Below, one piece after another: positions 16,500 through 24,889 of a stretch of DNA of 64,000 bases; within the stretch, counting starts at the first letter, position 1; every line of letters starts with the position of its first letter. Source of the DNA: Gemmatimonadota bacterium (GTDB lineage Bacteria; Gemmatimonadota; Gemmatimonadetes; Longimicrobiales; Gaopeijiaceae). The DNA lies in the NCBI GenBank assembly GCA_028873815.1, contig JAPPNN010000021.1, forward strand, positions 1 through 64,000, read 5' to 3'. Under the pieces are notes generated by a model. The model saw only the letters and a program-made list of their open reading frames with translations. It was not told the origin of the DNA and did no database searches. A program made the position numbers and the translations under genes.

Positions 16500-18533
16500 A
16501 TGGCCAAATCCACCCCACCAGGACTGTTGCTTCTGGCCCTCGTCCCCCTCGCGCTGCCAGCGGACCTTTCCGCCCAGAACGAACCCGACGGCACACTCAA
16601 GCTCGAGACCTATCTCGACTGGGAATGGGTGGCCGATCCCCGGATCTCGCCGGCCGGGAGCCAGATCATCTACACGCAGAGCTGGGTCGACAAGCAGAAC
16701 GACCGCCGCAGTTCGTCGATCTATATCATGGACGCGGACGGGGAGAGGAGGCGCCGGCTGGTGGAGGACGGGTCTTCTCCGAGGTGGTCGCCTTCCGGTG
16801 ACCGAATCCTGTTTACCGCGGAGGGCGATCCCGAAGGGACGCAGATCTTCGTGCGCTACATGGACGCGGAAGGGGCCATCACGCAGGTCACCCATCTCGA
16901 GAACAGTCCCGGCAACGTCCAGTGGTCCCCCGACGGTACGCAGATCGCCTTTACAATGTCGGTGGATTCGGATCATCCCTGGCCGATCAGCCTACCCTGG
17001 CGGCCTGAAGGCGCCAACTGGACCGAGGGGCCGAAGGTGGTCGACCGGCTCGTCTACCGGCGCGACCGGCGCGGCTACATCGACGAGGGCTACTCGCACC
17101 TCTTCGTTGTGCCGGCCGACGGCGGCACGGCCCGCCAGCTCACCGACGGCGACTGGAATCACAACGGGGTTGCGTGGACACCCGACGGCACGGAAATCCT
17201 CTTCACTTCGCTCCGTGTCGAAGACGCCGATCACGAATGGCGCCAGTCCGACATCTACTCGGTAGCGGTGGCCAGCGGCGAGATCACCCGCCTGACGGAC
17301 CGCTCGGGTCCGGACGGCTCACCCGTGCCCTCGCCCGACGGCAGCCTCATCGTCTATACCGGCAACGATCTGACCACCGACACCTATATCACGCGCAAGA
17401 TCCATGTCATGAACCGCGACGGTTCGAACTCGCGGATGATCAGCGAGGGATTCGACCGGCAGGCTTCGGGCATGATCTGGGCCGCGGACAACAGCGGCGT
17501 GTACATGACCGTGAGGAGCGAGGGAACCAGCAACCTCTACTTCGCATCCGTAGACGGGGGCGTCAGGCAGGTCACGGACGGCAACCACATGCTGAGCGTC
17601 GCGTCGATCGGGGCGGGAATGGCCGTCGGGACCCTGTCCGACCATCACCGGACCGGTGACGTCGTGGCGTTCGCCCTCGACAGCCCGAACGAGATCACCC
17701 AACTGACGGACGTGAACTCGGACGTCATGGCGGGAGTGACGCTGGGCGACGTGGAGGAAGTGTGGTACAAGTCGGTCGAGGACTACGACATCCACGGGTG
17801 GATCATCAAGCCGCCCGACTTCGATCCGTCGAAGCAGTACCCGCTCATCCTCGCGATCCACGGCGGACCGCACGGCATGTACAACGTGGGCTTCAACTTC
17901 GGATGGCAGAACCACGCCGCCAACGGTTACGTGGTGCTGTATACGAATCCCAGGGGCTCGTCAGGCTACGGGAGCGCCTTCGGCAACTCGATCAAGAACG
18001 CCTACCCCGGCAAGGATTTCGACGACCTGATGGCGGGTGTGGACCTGGTCGTCGACCGGGGCTACATCGATGAGCAGAACATGTTCGTGTACGGCTGTTC
18101 CGGCGGTGGCGTGCTAACCTCTTGGGTGGTCGGCCACACGGACCGCTTCGCGGCGGCTTCGGCGAACTGCCCGGTGACGAACTGGCTGTCCTTCGTCGGC
18201 ACGACCGACGGCGCCAGCTGGTACCGCAACTTCGAGCACTTCCCCTGGGACGACCCGTCCGAGCACCTGCGCCGCTCGCCGCTCATGTACGTCGGCAACG
18301 TGACCACCCCGACAATGCTCATGACCGGCGAAGGCGATCTGCGGACCCCGATGCCCCAGACGGAGGAATACTACCAGGCGCTGCGGGTCCTGAAGGTCCC
18401 GACCGCGATGATCCGCTTCAAGAATGAGTGGCACGGCACCAGCTCGACGCCCTCGAACTTCCTGCGCACCCACATCTACCTGCGTGAGTGGTTCGAAAAG
18501 CACCGGAGGGGAGGCAGCGTAACGGACGAGTAG
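16500..18533 (+). CDS. S9 family (prolyl-oligopeptidase-type) serine peptidase
   Basis: 677 residues with a signal peptide ending near LSAQ and a good GGAGGA ribosome-binding site. The N-terminal beta-propeller uses TolB/PD40-like repeats (ISPAGSQIIYTQSW, DGSSPRWSPSGDRILFT, VAWTPDGTEILFTS). The C-terminal alpha/beta-hydrolase domain (about 430-677) carries the catalytic Ser534, Asp613 (GEGDLRTP) and His645 (EWHGTSS). HGGPHGMYN gives the usual oxyanion segment. The nucleophile elbow reads G-C-S-G-G instead of the more common G-x-S-Y-G-G. It probably trims proline- or alanine-containing peptides in the periplasm. Confidence 0.9.
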   Translation: MAKSTPPGLLLLALVPLALPADLSAQNEPDGTLKLETYLDWEWVADPRISPAGSQIIYTQSWVDKQNDRRSSSIYIMDADGERRRRLVEDGSSPRWSPSGDRILFTAEGDPEGTQIFVRYMDAEGAITQVTHLENSPGNVQWSPDGTQIAFTMSVDSDHPWPISLPWRPEGANWTEGPKVVDRLVYRRDRRGYIDEGYSHLFVVPADGGTARQLTDGDWNHNGVAWTPDGTEILFTSLRVEDADHEWRQSDIYSVAVASGEITRLTDRSGPDGSPVPSPDGSLIVYTGNDLTTDTYITRKIHVMNRDGSNSRMISEGFDRQASGMIWAADNSGVYMTVRSEGTSNLYFASVDGGVRQVTDGNHMLSVASIGAGMAVGTLSDHHRTGDVVAFALDSPNEITQLTDVNSDVMAGVTLGDVEEVWYKSVEDYDIHGWIIKPPDFDPSKQYPLILAIHGGPHGMYNVGFNFGWQNHAANGYVVLYTNPRGSSGYGSAFGNSIKNAYPGKDFDDLMAGVDLVVDRGYIDEQNMFVYGCSGGGVLTSWVVGHTDRFAAASANCPVTNWLSFVGTTDGASWYRNFEHFPWDDPSEHLRRSPLMYVGNVTTPTMLMTGEGDLRTPMPQTEEYYQALRVLKVPTAMIRFKNEWHGTSSTPSNFLRTHIYLREWFEKHRRGGSVTDE

Positions 18534-18555
18534 CGCGCCGGGCCGCCTACCGGGC

Positions 18556-18960
18556 CTACCGGGCCGCGTAGATCCCCACCTTGAGGGGTGGGTCGACCCA
18601 CCAGTGGAAATGGAAGCGGTTCTCGCCTTCGACGATTACCGCCTCGCGCCGTTCTCGCGTCTTGGGCCAGTCGTCGCGCCCGTTGTGGACGACGAGGACC
18701 TGCCCCGGTTGCAGGCGTTCGACCCACTGGGCCAGCGCGCGCTCCAGGTTGCGCAGGAGGTCTTTTTCCGCGTGCCGCTGCACTTCGGCGTCGGCCTCCG
18801 CTCCGATTTCGCCCGTCTTCAGCGCCTCGTAGCGGGCCTCGAAGTCGGCAGCGGGGACCGACAACGCACGGTCGCGCATGAAGCCGATCTCGTTGATCGC
18901 CGTCGGGTTGAAATTGGTCTCGACGCTGTGGTAGGCGTTGCCGTATCTCCTCAGAATCAT
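18556..18960 (-). CDS. conserved hypothetical protein, coupled to helicase
   Basis: 134 residues, not recognised. No signal peptide or membrane segment. It begins MILRRYGNAYHSVETNF and ends in an aromatic-rich strand region (FHFHWWVDPPLKVG), with a central charged helix (DAEVQRHAEKDLLRNLERALAQWVERL). It is the second gene after the DEAD-box helicase, and its ATG overlaps the helicase stop (ATGA), so the two should be made together. A role in RNA metabolism is suggested by that coupling only. Confidence 0.65.
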   Translation of the reverse strand: MILRRYGNAYHSVETNFNPTAINEIGFMRDRALSVPAADFEARYEALKTGEIGAEADAEVQRHAEKDLLRNLERALAQWVERLQPGQVLVVHNGRDDWPKTRERREAVIVEGENRFHFHWWVDPPLKVGIYAAR

Positions 18961-20228
18961 CGTTTCCGTCCTGGGGTGTCATGGCTTAGAAGCGCGGCCA
19001 GTTCGTCGGGTTCCAGACGCTTGCCCGCCTGGCTGCCCATGCCGCGTCCCGACCGGGAGCGCTTGCGCACAGGCTCCCGCCGCTGCATCACCGCCCCGCC
19101 GGCAAAGTCGAAGTCGGGGTGGTGCACCTTGTCGAGCCGGCGTTCCAACTGGTGTTCCAGTGTACGGAAGGCGCCGAGGTCCGCGGCCGTGACGAAAGTG
19201 ACGGCCTCGCCGGTCGCGCCCGCCCTGCCCGTGCGGCCGGTACGGTGCACATAGTCGCCGGGGTCCAGGGGCACGTCGTAGTTCACCACATGCGAAATCC
19301 CCTCGATATCGAGCCCGCGCTGCGCAATGTCCGTGGCGACCAGAACGCGCACTTCGCCCGCCGTGAAACGGTCGATCGCGCGGGTGCGGTGGCGCATGTG
19401 CCGGTCCGAGTGGATCACGTCGGAAGAGATTTGGGCGCTGTCGAGCCGCGATTTCAGCGTGTCCGCCCCGATCTTCGTCCGGGTGAAGACGAGCACCTGC
19501 TCCCAGCCGGGCTGACCGAGCAGGTGGATCAGGAGACCGGGTTTCATGTCGGGACGAACCGAATACGCGATCTCTGAAATGCCCTGCGCCAGCGTGCCCG
19601 AAGGGGTCACCTCGACCCAGGCGGGATCCCTGGTCATACGCAGCGCCAGATCGTGGACGGCGTTGGGCATCGTGGCCGAGAAAAGCAGTGTCTGCGGGCG
19701 CTTGCCCAAACCGCGCACCACCTCCTCGATCTGGGGGCGGAATCCCATGTCGAGCATCCGGTCGGCCTCGTCCAGGATCAGGAACCGGACGCTCTTCAGC
19801 TTCGCCGTGCCGCGCTTCTGCAGGTCGATCAGCCGGCCGGGTGTGGCGACGATGACTTCATCTCCGCCCTTGAAGGCCGCCACCTGGGGGCCGTACGAAA
19901 CGCCCCCGCACACCACGGTCGATCGTATGCCCGTGCCCAGCGCCAGCGCGTCGGTGTCGTCGCGGACCTGTTGCGCCAGCTCCCGCGTGGGACACAGGAC
20001 CAGCACCTGAAGTCCCTCTCCCTCCTCCAGCCTCTCCAGCGCGGGGAGCATGAACGCACCGGTCTTGCCGGTGCCGGTGCGGGCGATGCCCACGACATCC
20101 CTGCCCCCCATGACCAGGGGAATCGCCTGTCGCTGAATGGAAGTCGGCTGCGCCCAGCCCAGAGCTTCCACCGCGGCCAGGCGCGTTTCCGAAAGGCCGA
20201 AGCCCGAGAATCCAGTTGATTCGGTCAA
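18957..20228 (-). CDS. DEAD-box RNA helicase (RhlE-like)
   Basis: 423 residues from a TTG start. The core motifs are complete: the Q-motif region FSGFGLSE...PTSIQRQAIP, Walker A ARTGTGKT, PTRELAQQ, TPGRLID, LDEADRMLD, SATM, then domain 2 with VFTRTK, ATDIAQRGLDI and HRTGRTGRAG. A short basic tail (RREPVRKRSRSGRGMGSQAGKR) may bind RNA. The start is uncertain: the open frame continues to 20330 through the 35-bp tandem repeats, which look intergenic. No ATG lies between the repeats and FSGFG, and I therefore place it at TTG 20228. Unwinds RNA in ribosome assembly or decay. Followed by an overlapping hypothetical gene. Confidence 0.85.
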   Translation of the reverse strand: MTESTGFSGFGLSETRLAAVEALGWAQPTSIQRQAIPLVMGGRDVVGIARTGTGKTGAFMLPALERLEEGEGLQVLVLCPTRELAQQVRDDTDALALGTGIRSTVVCGGVSYGPQVAAFKGGDEVIVATPGRLIDLQKRGTAKLKSVRFLILDEADRMLDMGFRPQIEEVVRGLGKRPQTLLFSATMPNAVHDLALRMTRDPAWVEVTPSGTLAQGISEIAYSVRPDMKPGLLIHLLGQPGWEQVLVFTRTKIGADTLKSRLDSAQISSDVIHSDRHMRHRTRAIDRFTAGEVRVLVATDIAQRGLDIEGISHVVNYDVPLDPGDYVHRTGRTGRAGATGEAVTFVTAADLGAFRTLEHQLERRLDKVHHPDFDFAGGAVMQRREPVRKRSRSGRGMGSQAGKRLEPDELAALLSHDTPGRKR

Positions 20229-20267
20229 ATGCTGTTTCTTGATGGAGGGATCCGCGCCGTGTGCTCC

Positions 20268-20345
20268 GGTCCCCGGTTGAAGGGGCACGCACCACGCGTT
20301 TCGGTCCCCGGTCGAAGAGGTACGCGCCACGCGTTTCGGTCCCCG
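20268..20345. repeat. 35-bp tandem repeat, two copies plus a stub
   Basis: Copy 1 is 20268-20302 and copy 2 is 20303-20337; each begins GGTCCCCGGT and ends CCACGCGTTTC. A third copy starts at 20338 (GGTCCCCG) and then diverges. Only four positions differ between copies 1 and 2. It sits between the divergent helicase and phosphatase genes, 22 bases before the latter's ATG. If read through on the minus strand it would encode GDRNAW/GTE-like repeats. It looks like a dispersed intergenic repeat family rather than a CRISPR, because there are no spacers. Confidence 0.75.
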
Positions 20346-20366
20346 ACCAATGTAATACCTTCAAGA

Positions 20367-20915
20367 ATGTCCGACTCCAAGACCTCCGTCCTCTTCGTCT
20401 GCCTCGGAAACATCTGCCGCTCGCCGCTGGCCGAGGGAATCTTCAAGCACCAGGCCGAGATCCGCGGGCTGGCGGACCGCTTCGAGGCCGACTCCGCGGG
20501 CACGGGCGCCTGGCACGCGGGCGAGCCTCCCGACTCCCGTTCCATTGCCGTCGCGGCATCCCACGGTGTGCGCCTGACCGGAACCGCCCGCCAGGTTGTC
20601 ATGGACGACTTCGGACGATTCGACCTGATCGTGGCCATGGACAGGAGCAATCAGCGCTCGCTGGCGCGGCTGCGGGACGGCGGCGCGCTGTGGGACCGCG
20701 GGCGTCGGTGGCGCAGCCAGGGCGTCGGTGCAGCGCTGCCTGGCGACCGGAATCGGGCCCGCATCGTCATGATGCGCGACTACGACCCGAGTGGCGGCGA
20801 TCCGGACGTGCCCGACCCCTACTACGGGGGGCCGGGAGGCTTCGAACAGGTCTACCGCATTTTGGAGCGGGCCTGCGGAGTGCTGCTCGACGAGCTGGCC
20901 AGGCCGAATCGCTGA
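20367..20915 (+). CDS. low-molecular-weight protein-tyrosine-phosphatase-like
   Basis: 182 residues. The phosphate loop C-x5-R is at 12-18 (CLGNICR), and the general-acid motif is DPYYGG with Asp150. It is somewhat longer than typical members (about 155-160), with an extra basic stretch around 105-130 (WDRGRRWRSQGVG). Members dephosphorylate tyrosine or small phosphate esters. The fructosamine-kinase gene follows after 4 bases. LMW phosphatases of this group have been shown to act as protein-ribulosamine-5-phosphatases, and the pairing with a kinase of the fructosamine family is recurrent in bacteria. A deglycation role is therefore more likely here than capsule regulation; no tyrosine kinase is visible. 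Confidence 0.85.
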   Translation: MSDSKTSVLFVCLGNICRSPLAEGIFKHQAEIRGLADRFEADSAGTGAWHAGEPPDSRSIAVAASHGVRLTGTARQVVMDDFGRFDLIVAMDRSNQRSLARLRDGGALWDRGRRWRSQGVGAALPGDRNRARIVMMRDYDPSGGDPDVPDPYYGGPGGFEQVYRILERACGVLLDELARPNR

Positions 20916-20919
20916 GGGT

Positions 20920-21924
20920 ATGGCGGGGCTGGTCGAGGCCGTGCTCGAAAGCGCCTGCCGGGCTGCGGGTCTGGATCGGTCGTCCGTGGAGTCCGCGCGG
21001 CCCATCGGTGGAGGATGCATCAACCACGCGCTGAAGGTGCGCACAGCCGGGCACGATTTCTGCCTCAAGTGGAATGCCGGTGCCGGTCGGGACTTCTTCC
21101 GGATGGAGGCGGAGGGCCTGTCTGCACTGGCGGGCTCGGATGCGGTGGATGTCCCGCGTGTCATCGCGCTCGGCGGCGACGATGACGAAGTCCCCTGGCT
21201 GCTCCTGGAGTGGATCGATGAGGCGAGGGCGACCGGAGACACGTGGCGGCAACTGGGGCACGGCCTGGCGCGATTGCACCGCACGCGCCAAGGCCCGTCG
21301 CCGGGCGCAGACCCGCTTACGCCCGACGCCGCGATGCCCGTCCGGCATGCACCCGGTTTCGGCTGGCACCGCGACAATGTCATCGGATCGCTGCCCCAGC
21401 CGAACCGATGGATGGACGATTGGGCGGAATTCTGGACCGAACAGCGCATCCTGCCGCTCGCACGGGAACTGGGTAGCGACGGAACCCTGTCGCGGCGCGG
21501 GCTCACGCTGGTGGAACGGGCCGCGGCGCGGATGAGTGGCCTGCTTGCTCCCGCGGCCACCGCCGACGGGCCCTCATTGCTGCACGGCGACCTCTGGTCG
21601 GGCAACGTCCTGTTCGGCCGGAGGCAGACCGCCCCGGACACGGACCCCCTGCCGTTCGTGATCGACCCGGCCGTCTACATCGGCCACCGCGAGGTGGATC
21701 TCGCCATGTGCCGGCTCTTCGGCGGGTTCGCCGCGCCGTTTTACGACGCCTACGAGGCCGCGTGGCCGCTGCAACCGGACCACGAGCGCCGCATGGCGGC
21801 GTACCAGCTCTATCCGCTCCTTGTACACGCGCGCCTCTTCGCAGGCGGGTATGTGGCGTCGGTCGCGAGGTCGGCCCAGGCGGTGCTCGACGCGTCCCGC
21901 CAGGCGGGGCGGTTTCGCAGCTAG
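20920..21924 (+). CDS. fructosamine/ribulosamine-3-kinase family protein
   Basis: 334 residues. Kinase fold with IGGGCINHALKV near the N-terminus, ATP-site Lys in HDFCLKWN, the hinge LLLEWID, catalytic loop HGDLWSGNVLF (Asp224), metal Asp249 in FVIDPAVYIGHREVDLAM, and FFGGF-like LFGGFAAPFYDAYEAAWPL. Members phosphorylate sugar amines on glycated lysines, destabilising the adduct so it falls off. Bacterial members often prefer ribulosamine and erythrulosamine. It follows the phosphatase after 4 bases, with a GAGGGT ribosome site overlapping its stop. It converges on the O-methyltransferase with overlapping stops. Confidence 0.9.
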   Translation: MAGLVEAVLESACRAAGLDRSSVESARPIGGGCINHALKVRTAGHDFCLKWNAGAGRDFFRMEAEGLSALAGSDAVDVPRVIALGGDDDEVPWLLLEWIDEARATGDTWRQLGHGLARLHRTRQGPSPGADPLTPDAAMPVRHAPGFGWHRDNVIGSLPQPNRWMDDWAEFWTEQRILPLARELGSDGTLSRRGLTLVERAAARMSGLLAPAATADGPSLLHGDLWSGNVLFGRRQTAPDTDPLPFVIDPAVYIGHREVDLAMCRLFGGFAAPFYDAYEAAWPLQPDHERRMAAYQLYPLLVHARLFAGGYVASVARSAQAVLDASRQAGRFRS

Positions 21925-22622
21925 CGCCGTACCGCGAGCAGCAGGCCGTCTCCGACGGGCAGGATCGTGGCGTCGAACCGGTTGTCGGCCGAGACGGCGC
22001 GGTTGAAGCGATCCAGTTGCATGGCCAGTTCGCCGGAGCCGGGGTCCAGCACCCGCCCCGCCCAGAACGCGTTGTCCGCCATGAGCAGCCCACCCGGCCG
22101 GAGCAGCCCCGCGGCCATGCCCAGGTACGTGGTGTAACGCTCCTTGTCGGCGTCCAGGAAGACCACATCGAACGAGCCGTCCGGTCCCAGCTCGGACATC
22201 ACCGCCACCGCGTCCCCGATGCGTATGTCGACCCGGTCGCTCACGCCCGCCGCCTCGACCGATTCGCGCGCGACCGCAGCGTGGTCGGCGTTGATCTCGA
22301 TCGTGATCAGTCTGCCGTGCGAAGGGAGCGCCCGTGCGATCCAGACCGCCGAGTATCCGGCCAGGGTGCCCACTTCCAGTACACGGCGCGCGCCGGCCGC
22401 GCGAACCAGCACCTGGACGGCGCGCGCGGTGGCAGGCGGAAGCTGGATCCGGGGCATCCCGGCGGCGTCCGCGCGGCGACGTATTTCGCGCAGCACGCCG
22501 TCTTCGCCCGAAAAGTGGCGCTGCACGTACAGATCGAGCGCGTCGTGATCCAGTTCCGAGGGGTCCGGCGCGCCCGACGGAACGCGGTCGACCCCCCCGT
22601 TGGGACCGTCGCGACCGCTCAC
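21921..22622 (-). CDS. class I SAM-dependent O-methyltransferase (Methyltransf_3)
   Basis: 233 residues. Typical small O-methyltransferase: motif I VLEVGTLAGYSAVWIARAL, acidic strand ITIEINADHA, VDIRIGDAVAVM, and metal-type motif FDVVFLDADKERYTTYL followed by GGLLMADNAFWAGRV. Family members (COMT-like) methylate catechol-type or other small hydroxyl compounds using a divalent cation. The GTG start at 22622 overlaps the aminotransferase stop (GTGA). A longer frame upstream lies inside the aminotransferase and is not used. Substrate unknown. Confidence 0.85.
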   Translation of the reverse strand: MSGRDGPNGGVDRVPSGAPDPSELDHDALDLYVQRHFSGEDGVLREIRRRADAAGMPRIQLPPATARAVQVLVRAAGARRVLEVGTLAGYSAVWIARALPSHGRLITIEINADHAAVARESVEAAGVSDRVDIRIGDAVAVMSELGPDGSFDVVFLDADKERYTTYLGMAAGLLRPGGLLMADNAFWAGRVLDPGSGELAMQLDRFNRAVSADNRFDATILPVGDGLLLAVRR

Positions 22623-23809
22623 CGCCGCGCCAGCACCCGCGCCATGCGCCGCACGCCCTCCTCGATCTCCTCGTCCGAAGACGCCGTGCTCATGCGCGCG
22701 TACCGCGCGTCGCCGAACGCCTCGCCCGGCACGATGGCCACGCCCGCCTCCTCCAGGATGCGGGTGCAGACGTCGCCGGCGCACGTCACCTCGTCGTCGA
22801 AGAGCCCGTCCACGCGGAAGTACAGGTAGAATGCGCCTCCAGGGCGGATATACGAACACCCCGGGAGGAGTTCGTCGAAGAGGCGCGCCACCAGATCCCG
22901 GCGGCGGCGAAACGCGGCCACCATGCGGTCCCTGTCGCGCGCTCCCTCCTCACCCCGCGTCAGGCCCTCCAGCGCGGCGATCTGCGAGGGGGTCGCCGCG
23001 TTCAGCGACACATGGCTCTGCAGCGCCGACATCCTGGCCGCCAGCTCGCGGGTCGTGTACGAGAAGCCCACCCGCCACCCCGTCATGGCAAAAGCCTTCG
23101 ACATGCCGTTCGTCACGACCAGGTCACCCACCCTGTCCCGTTCGAGGTCGAGCGCGCCCGGCGCCTTGACCCCCTCGCCGTAGTAGATCTCCTGGTAGAT
23201 CTCGTCCGAGATCAGGGTGATGCCGCGTCCGCCGGCCCACTCCGCGATCGCGCACAGCTCCGACTTTGAGTACACGGCCCCGGTCGGGTTCGAGGGCGAA
23301 GACAGGATCAGTCCCTTCGCGTTCGCCGTCGCGGCCGCCTCCAGGTCGTCGGGCGTGAGCAGGAAGTCGCGTTCCTCGCTCCCCATCACCGGCACCGAGT
23401 CGGCTCTGGCCAGGGTGATCATCTCGGGGTACGAGGTCCAGTACGGCGATCCGATGAGCACGTCGTCGCCCGGCCCGAAGAGACAGAAACACGCGTTGAA
23501 AAGCGACTGTTTCGCCCCCGCCGAGATCACCACGCGTGCCGGGTCGGCCGGATAGTCGGTCTCGGCGGTCATGTACTCGGCCGCGGCCGCGCGCAACTCC
23601 GGGAGACCGGCCGCGGGAGTGTACCGCGTACGTCCCTGGCGAATGCCCTCTATCCCCGCATCGGCGATCCCCGTCGGGGTGCGGAAGTCCGGCTCCCCCG
23701 CGCTCAGGTTGATGATGTCCCGCCCCTCGGCCGCCAGCTTCTTTGCCAGGGTGCTCACGGCAACGGTGGCCGAGGGCCGCAGCTTCGCGATGTTTTCGGA
23801 GTAGGTCAT
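22619..23809 (-). CDS. class I/II aminotransferase, aspartate-type
   Basis: 396 residues, a normal length for the family. PLP lysine is Lys238 in NGMSKAFAMTGWRVG. Other signatures are LSAGEPDFRTP, the GAKQSLFNAC cofactor turn, SPSNPTGAVY, ISDEIYQEI and PGGAFYLYFRV. The N-terminal 'SENIAKLRPSATVAVSTLAKKLAAEG' style is that of Thermus-type aspartate/prephenate aminotransferases. It probably exchanges amino groups between aspartate and 2-oxoglutarate, and perhaps prephenate. The O-methyltransferase downstream is translationally coupled. Divergent from the DsbA-fold gene with 98 bases between starts. Confidence 0.85.
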   Translation of the reverse strand: MTYSENIAKLRPSATVAVSTLAKKLAAEGRDIINLSAGEPDFRTPTGIADAGIEGIRQGRTRYTPAAGLPELRAAAAEYMTAETDYPADPARVVISAGAKQSLFNACFCLFGPGDDVLIGSPYWTSYPEMITLARADSVPVMGSEERDFLLTPDDLEAAATANAKGLILSSPSNPTGAVYSKSELCAIAEWAGGRGITLISDEIYQEIYYGEGVKAPGALDLERDRVGDLVVTNGMSKAFAMTGWRVGFSYTTRELAARMSALQSHVSLNAATPSQIAALEGLTRGEEGARDRDRMVAAFRRRRDLVARLFDELLPGCSYIRPGGAFYLYFRVDGLFDDEVTCAGDVCTRILEEAGVAIVPGEAFGDARYARMSTASSDEEIEEGVRRMARVLARR

Positions 23810-23907
23810 GGGTTAGTCTTATGGTGAGGAAGCCCTGACGCACGTCCGACAATCGGTACACCCCAGTGTGTTGGCAACCCCGAGCACGTTGACCGCCCGC
23901 CCTCCGC

Positions 23908-24510
23908 ATGGCCACCCCGACGCCCGTCTTTTTCTTCGACTTCACGGATCCCGGATCGTACCTCGCCAGCCATCTCCTGGACGAGGCGGGCGTTACCGAC
24001 CGTTGCGAGTGGCACGCCCTCGAACTGCGGCCTCCACCCCGGACACTCGTCGATCCGTCCGATCGGGATTGGCGATCCTACCATGCCCTGATCGCCGCCA
24101 GCGCCGAAGGGCAGGGGCGCCCAATGAACACGCCCCGGTTCGTTCCCTGGACCCGCAAGGCCCACGAACTCACGGAGCTGGCGCGGGAGGAGGATCGTTA
24201 CCACGCCGTGAGGCGAGCCCTGTTCGAAGCCCACTTTGTCGACCAAAGGGACATCGGGCGGATAGATTTGCTGGTCGAGATCGCGGCCGCGGCCGGATTG
24301 GACCGTTCCGGAGCCAAGGCGGCGCTGGACGTCGATCGCTTTGCCGCGACCGTGCGGCGGCACAGGGAACTTGCGAAGAACCGGAACGTGGCAGAGGTTC
24401 CGGCCGTCGTGCACGGAACGCGGCGAATCGAGGGATTGAAGTCGCCCGCGCGGGTGTCGGAGTGGACGCGCTGGGTCGGGGTCGAACTGTTTGCAGACAA
24501 AGAGGAGTGA
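23908..24510 (+). CDS. DsbA-fold protein lacking the CxxC pair
   Basis: 200 residues. N-terminal thioredoxin strand FFFDFTDPGSYLAS, then a helical insertion and a return to the cis-Pro strand EVPAVVHGTRRIEG. The position that holds CxxC in FrnE/DsbA proteins reads D-P-G-S, so this is not a disulfide oxidoreductase. It is closer to the 2-hydroxychromene-2-carboxylate isomerase branch, in which a Ser near this position contacts glutathione. No signal peptide, so cytosolic. The next small gene starts 10 bases downstream. Confidence 0.75.
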   Translation: MATPTPVFFFDFTDPGSYLASHLLDEAGVTDRCEWHALELRPPPRTLVDPSDRDWRSYHALIAASAEGQGRPMNTPRFVPWTRKAHELTELAREEDRYHAVRRALFEAHFVDQRDIGRIDLLVEIAAAAGLDRSGAKAALDVDRFAATVRRHRELAKNRNVAEVPAVVHGTRRIEGLKSPARVSEWTRWVGVELFADKEE

Positions 24511-24520
24511 CGGCAAGGAA

Positions 24521-24832
24521 ATGGCCGGATACGAGCGCAAGACGGCACTGCCGCCGGCGGACGTGCTGCAGAAGGCCGAGGAATGGCTGCCAGCCTACAT
24601 TGGCCTGAAGCGGTCGAAGCACACATCCCATGGGGCCACGTACACGGGCGACGAGGGAACGGTCGTGCTGAGCGCCCACCGCCACGGCCCTTTCACCGAG
24701 GTCACGGCCCGCACCGACCGGTTGCGTACGTCGCGCATGGACTACGAGATCCAGCGCTTCCTGAACTGCCTGCCGTACGAATACGGTGACGCGGGCGGTC
24801 CCGGCTCGGGCGACCCGGGCGGGACAAGGTGA
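24521..24832 (+). CDS. conserved hypothetical protein, 103 aa
   Basis: Not recognised. Mixed alpha/beta content: a helix VLQKAEEWLPAYIGL, then strands SHGATYTGDEGTVVLSAHRHG and FTEVTARTDRL, then a helix DYEIQRFLNCLPYEYG and a Gly/Pro tail. No signal peptide or membrane segment. Ribosome site GGCAAGGAA lies just upstream of the ATG. The 10-base gap to the DsbA-fold gene and 57-base gap to the helicase-like gene suggest one transcript. Confidence 0.6.
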   Translation: MAGYERKTALPPADVLQKAEEWLPAYIGLKRSKHTSHGATYTGDEGTVVLSAHRHGPFTEVTARTDRLRTSRMDYEIQRFLNCLPYEYGDAGGPGSGDPGGTR

Positions 24833-24889
24833 CTGCGGCCGCCCCGAGCGCCCCGGCAGCGCGTAGAGCCCCGGCCCCCTGAGCACACC

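Noticed and set aside
18534-18580. Terminator candidate after the S9 peptidase (repeats of TACCGGGCC)
   Set aside because: They are short direct repeats, not a convincing stem-loop.
20268-20345. Possible CRISPR array
   Set aside because: The units abut with no spacer and there are only two full copies; no cas genes nearby.
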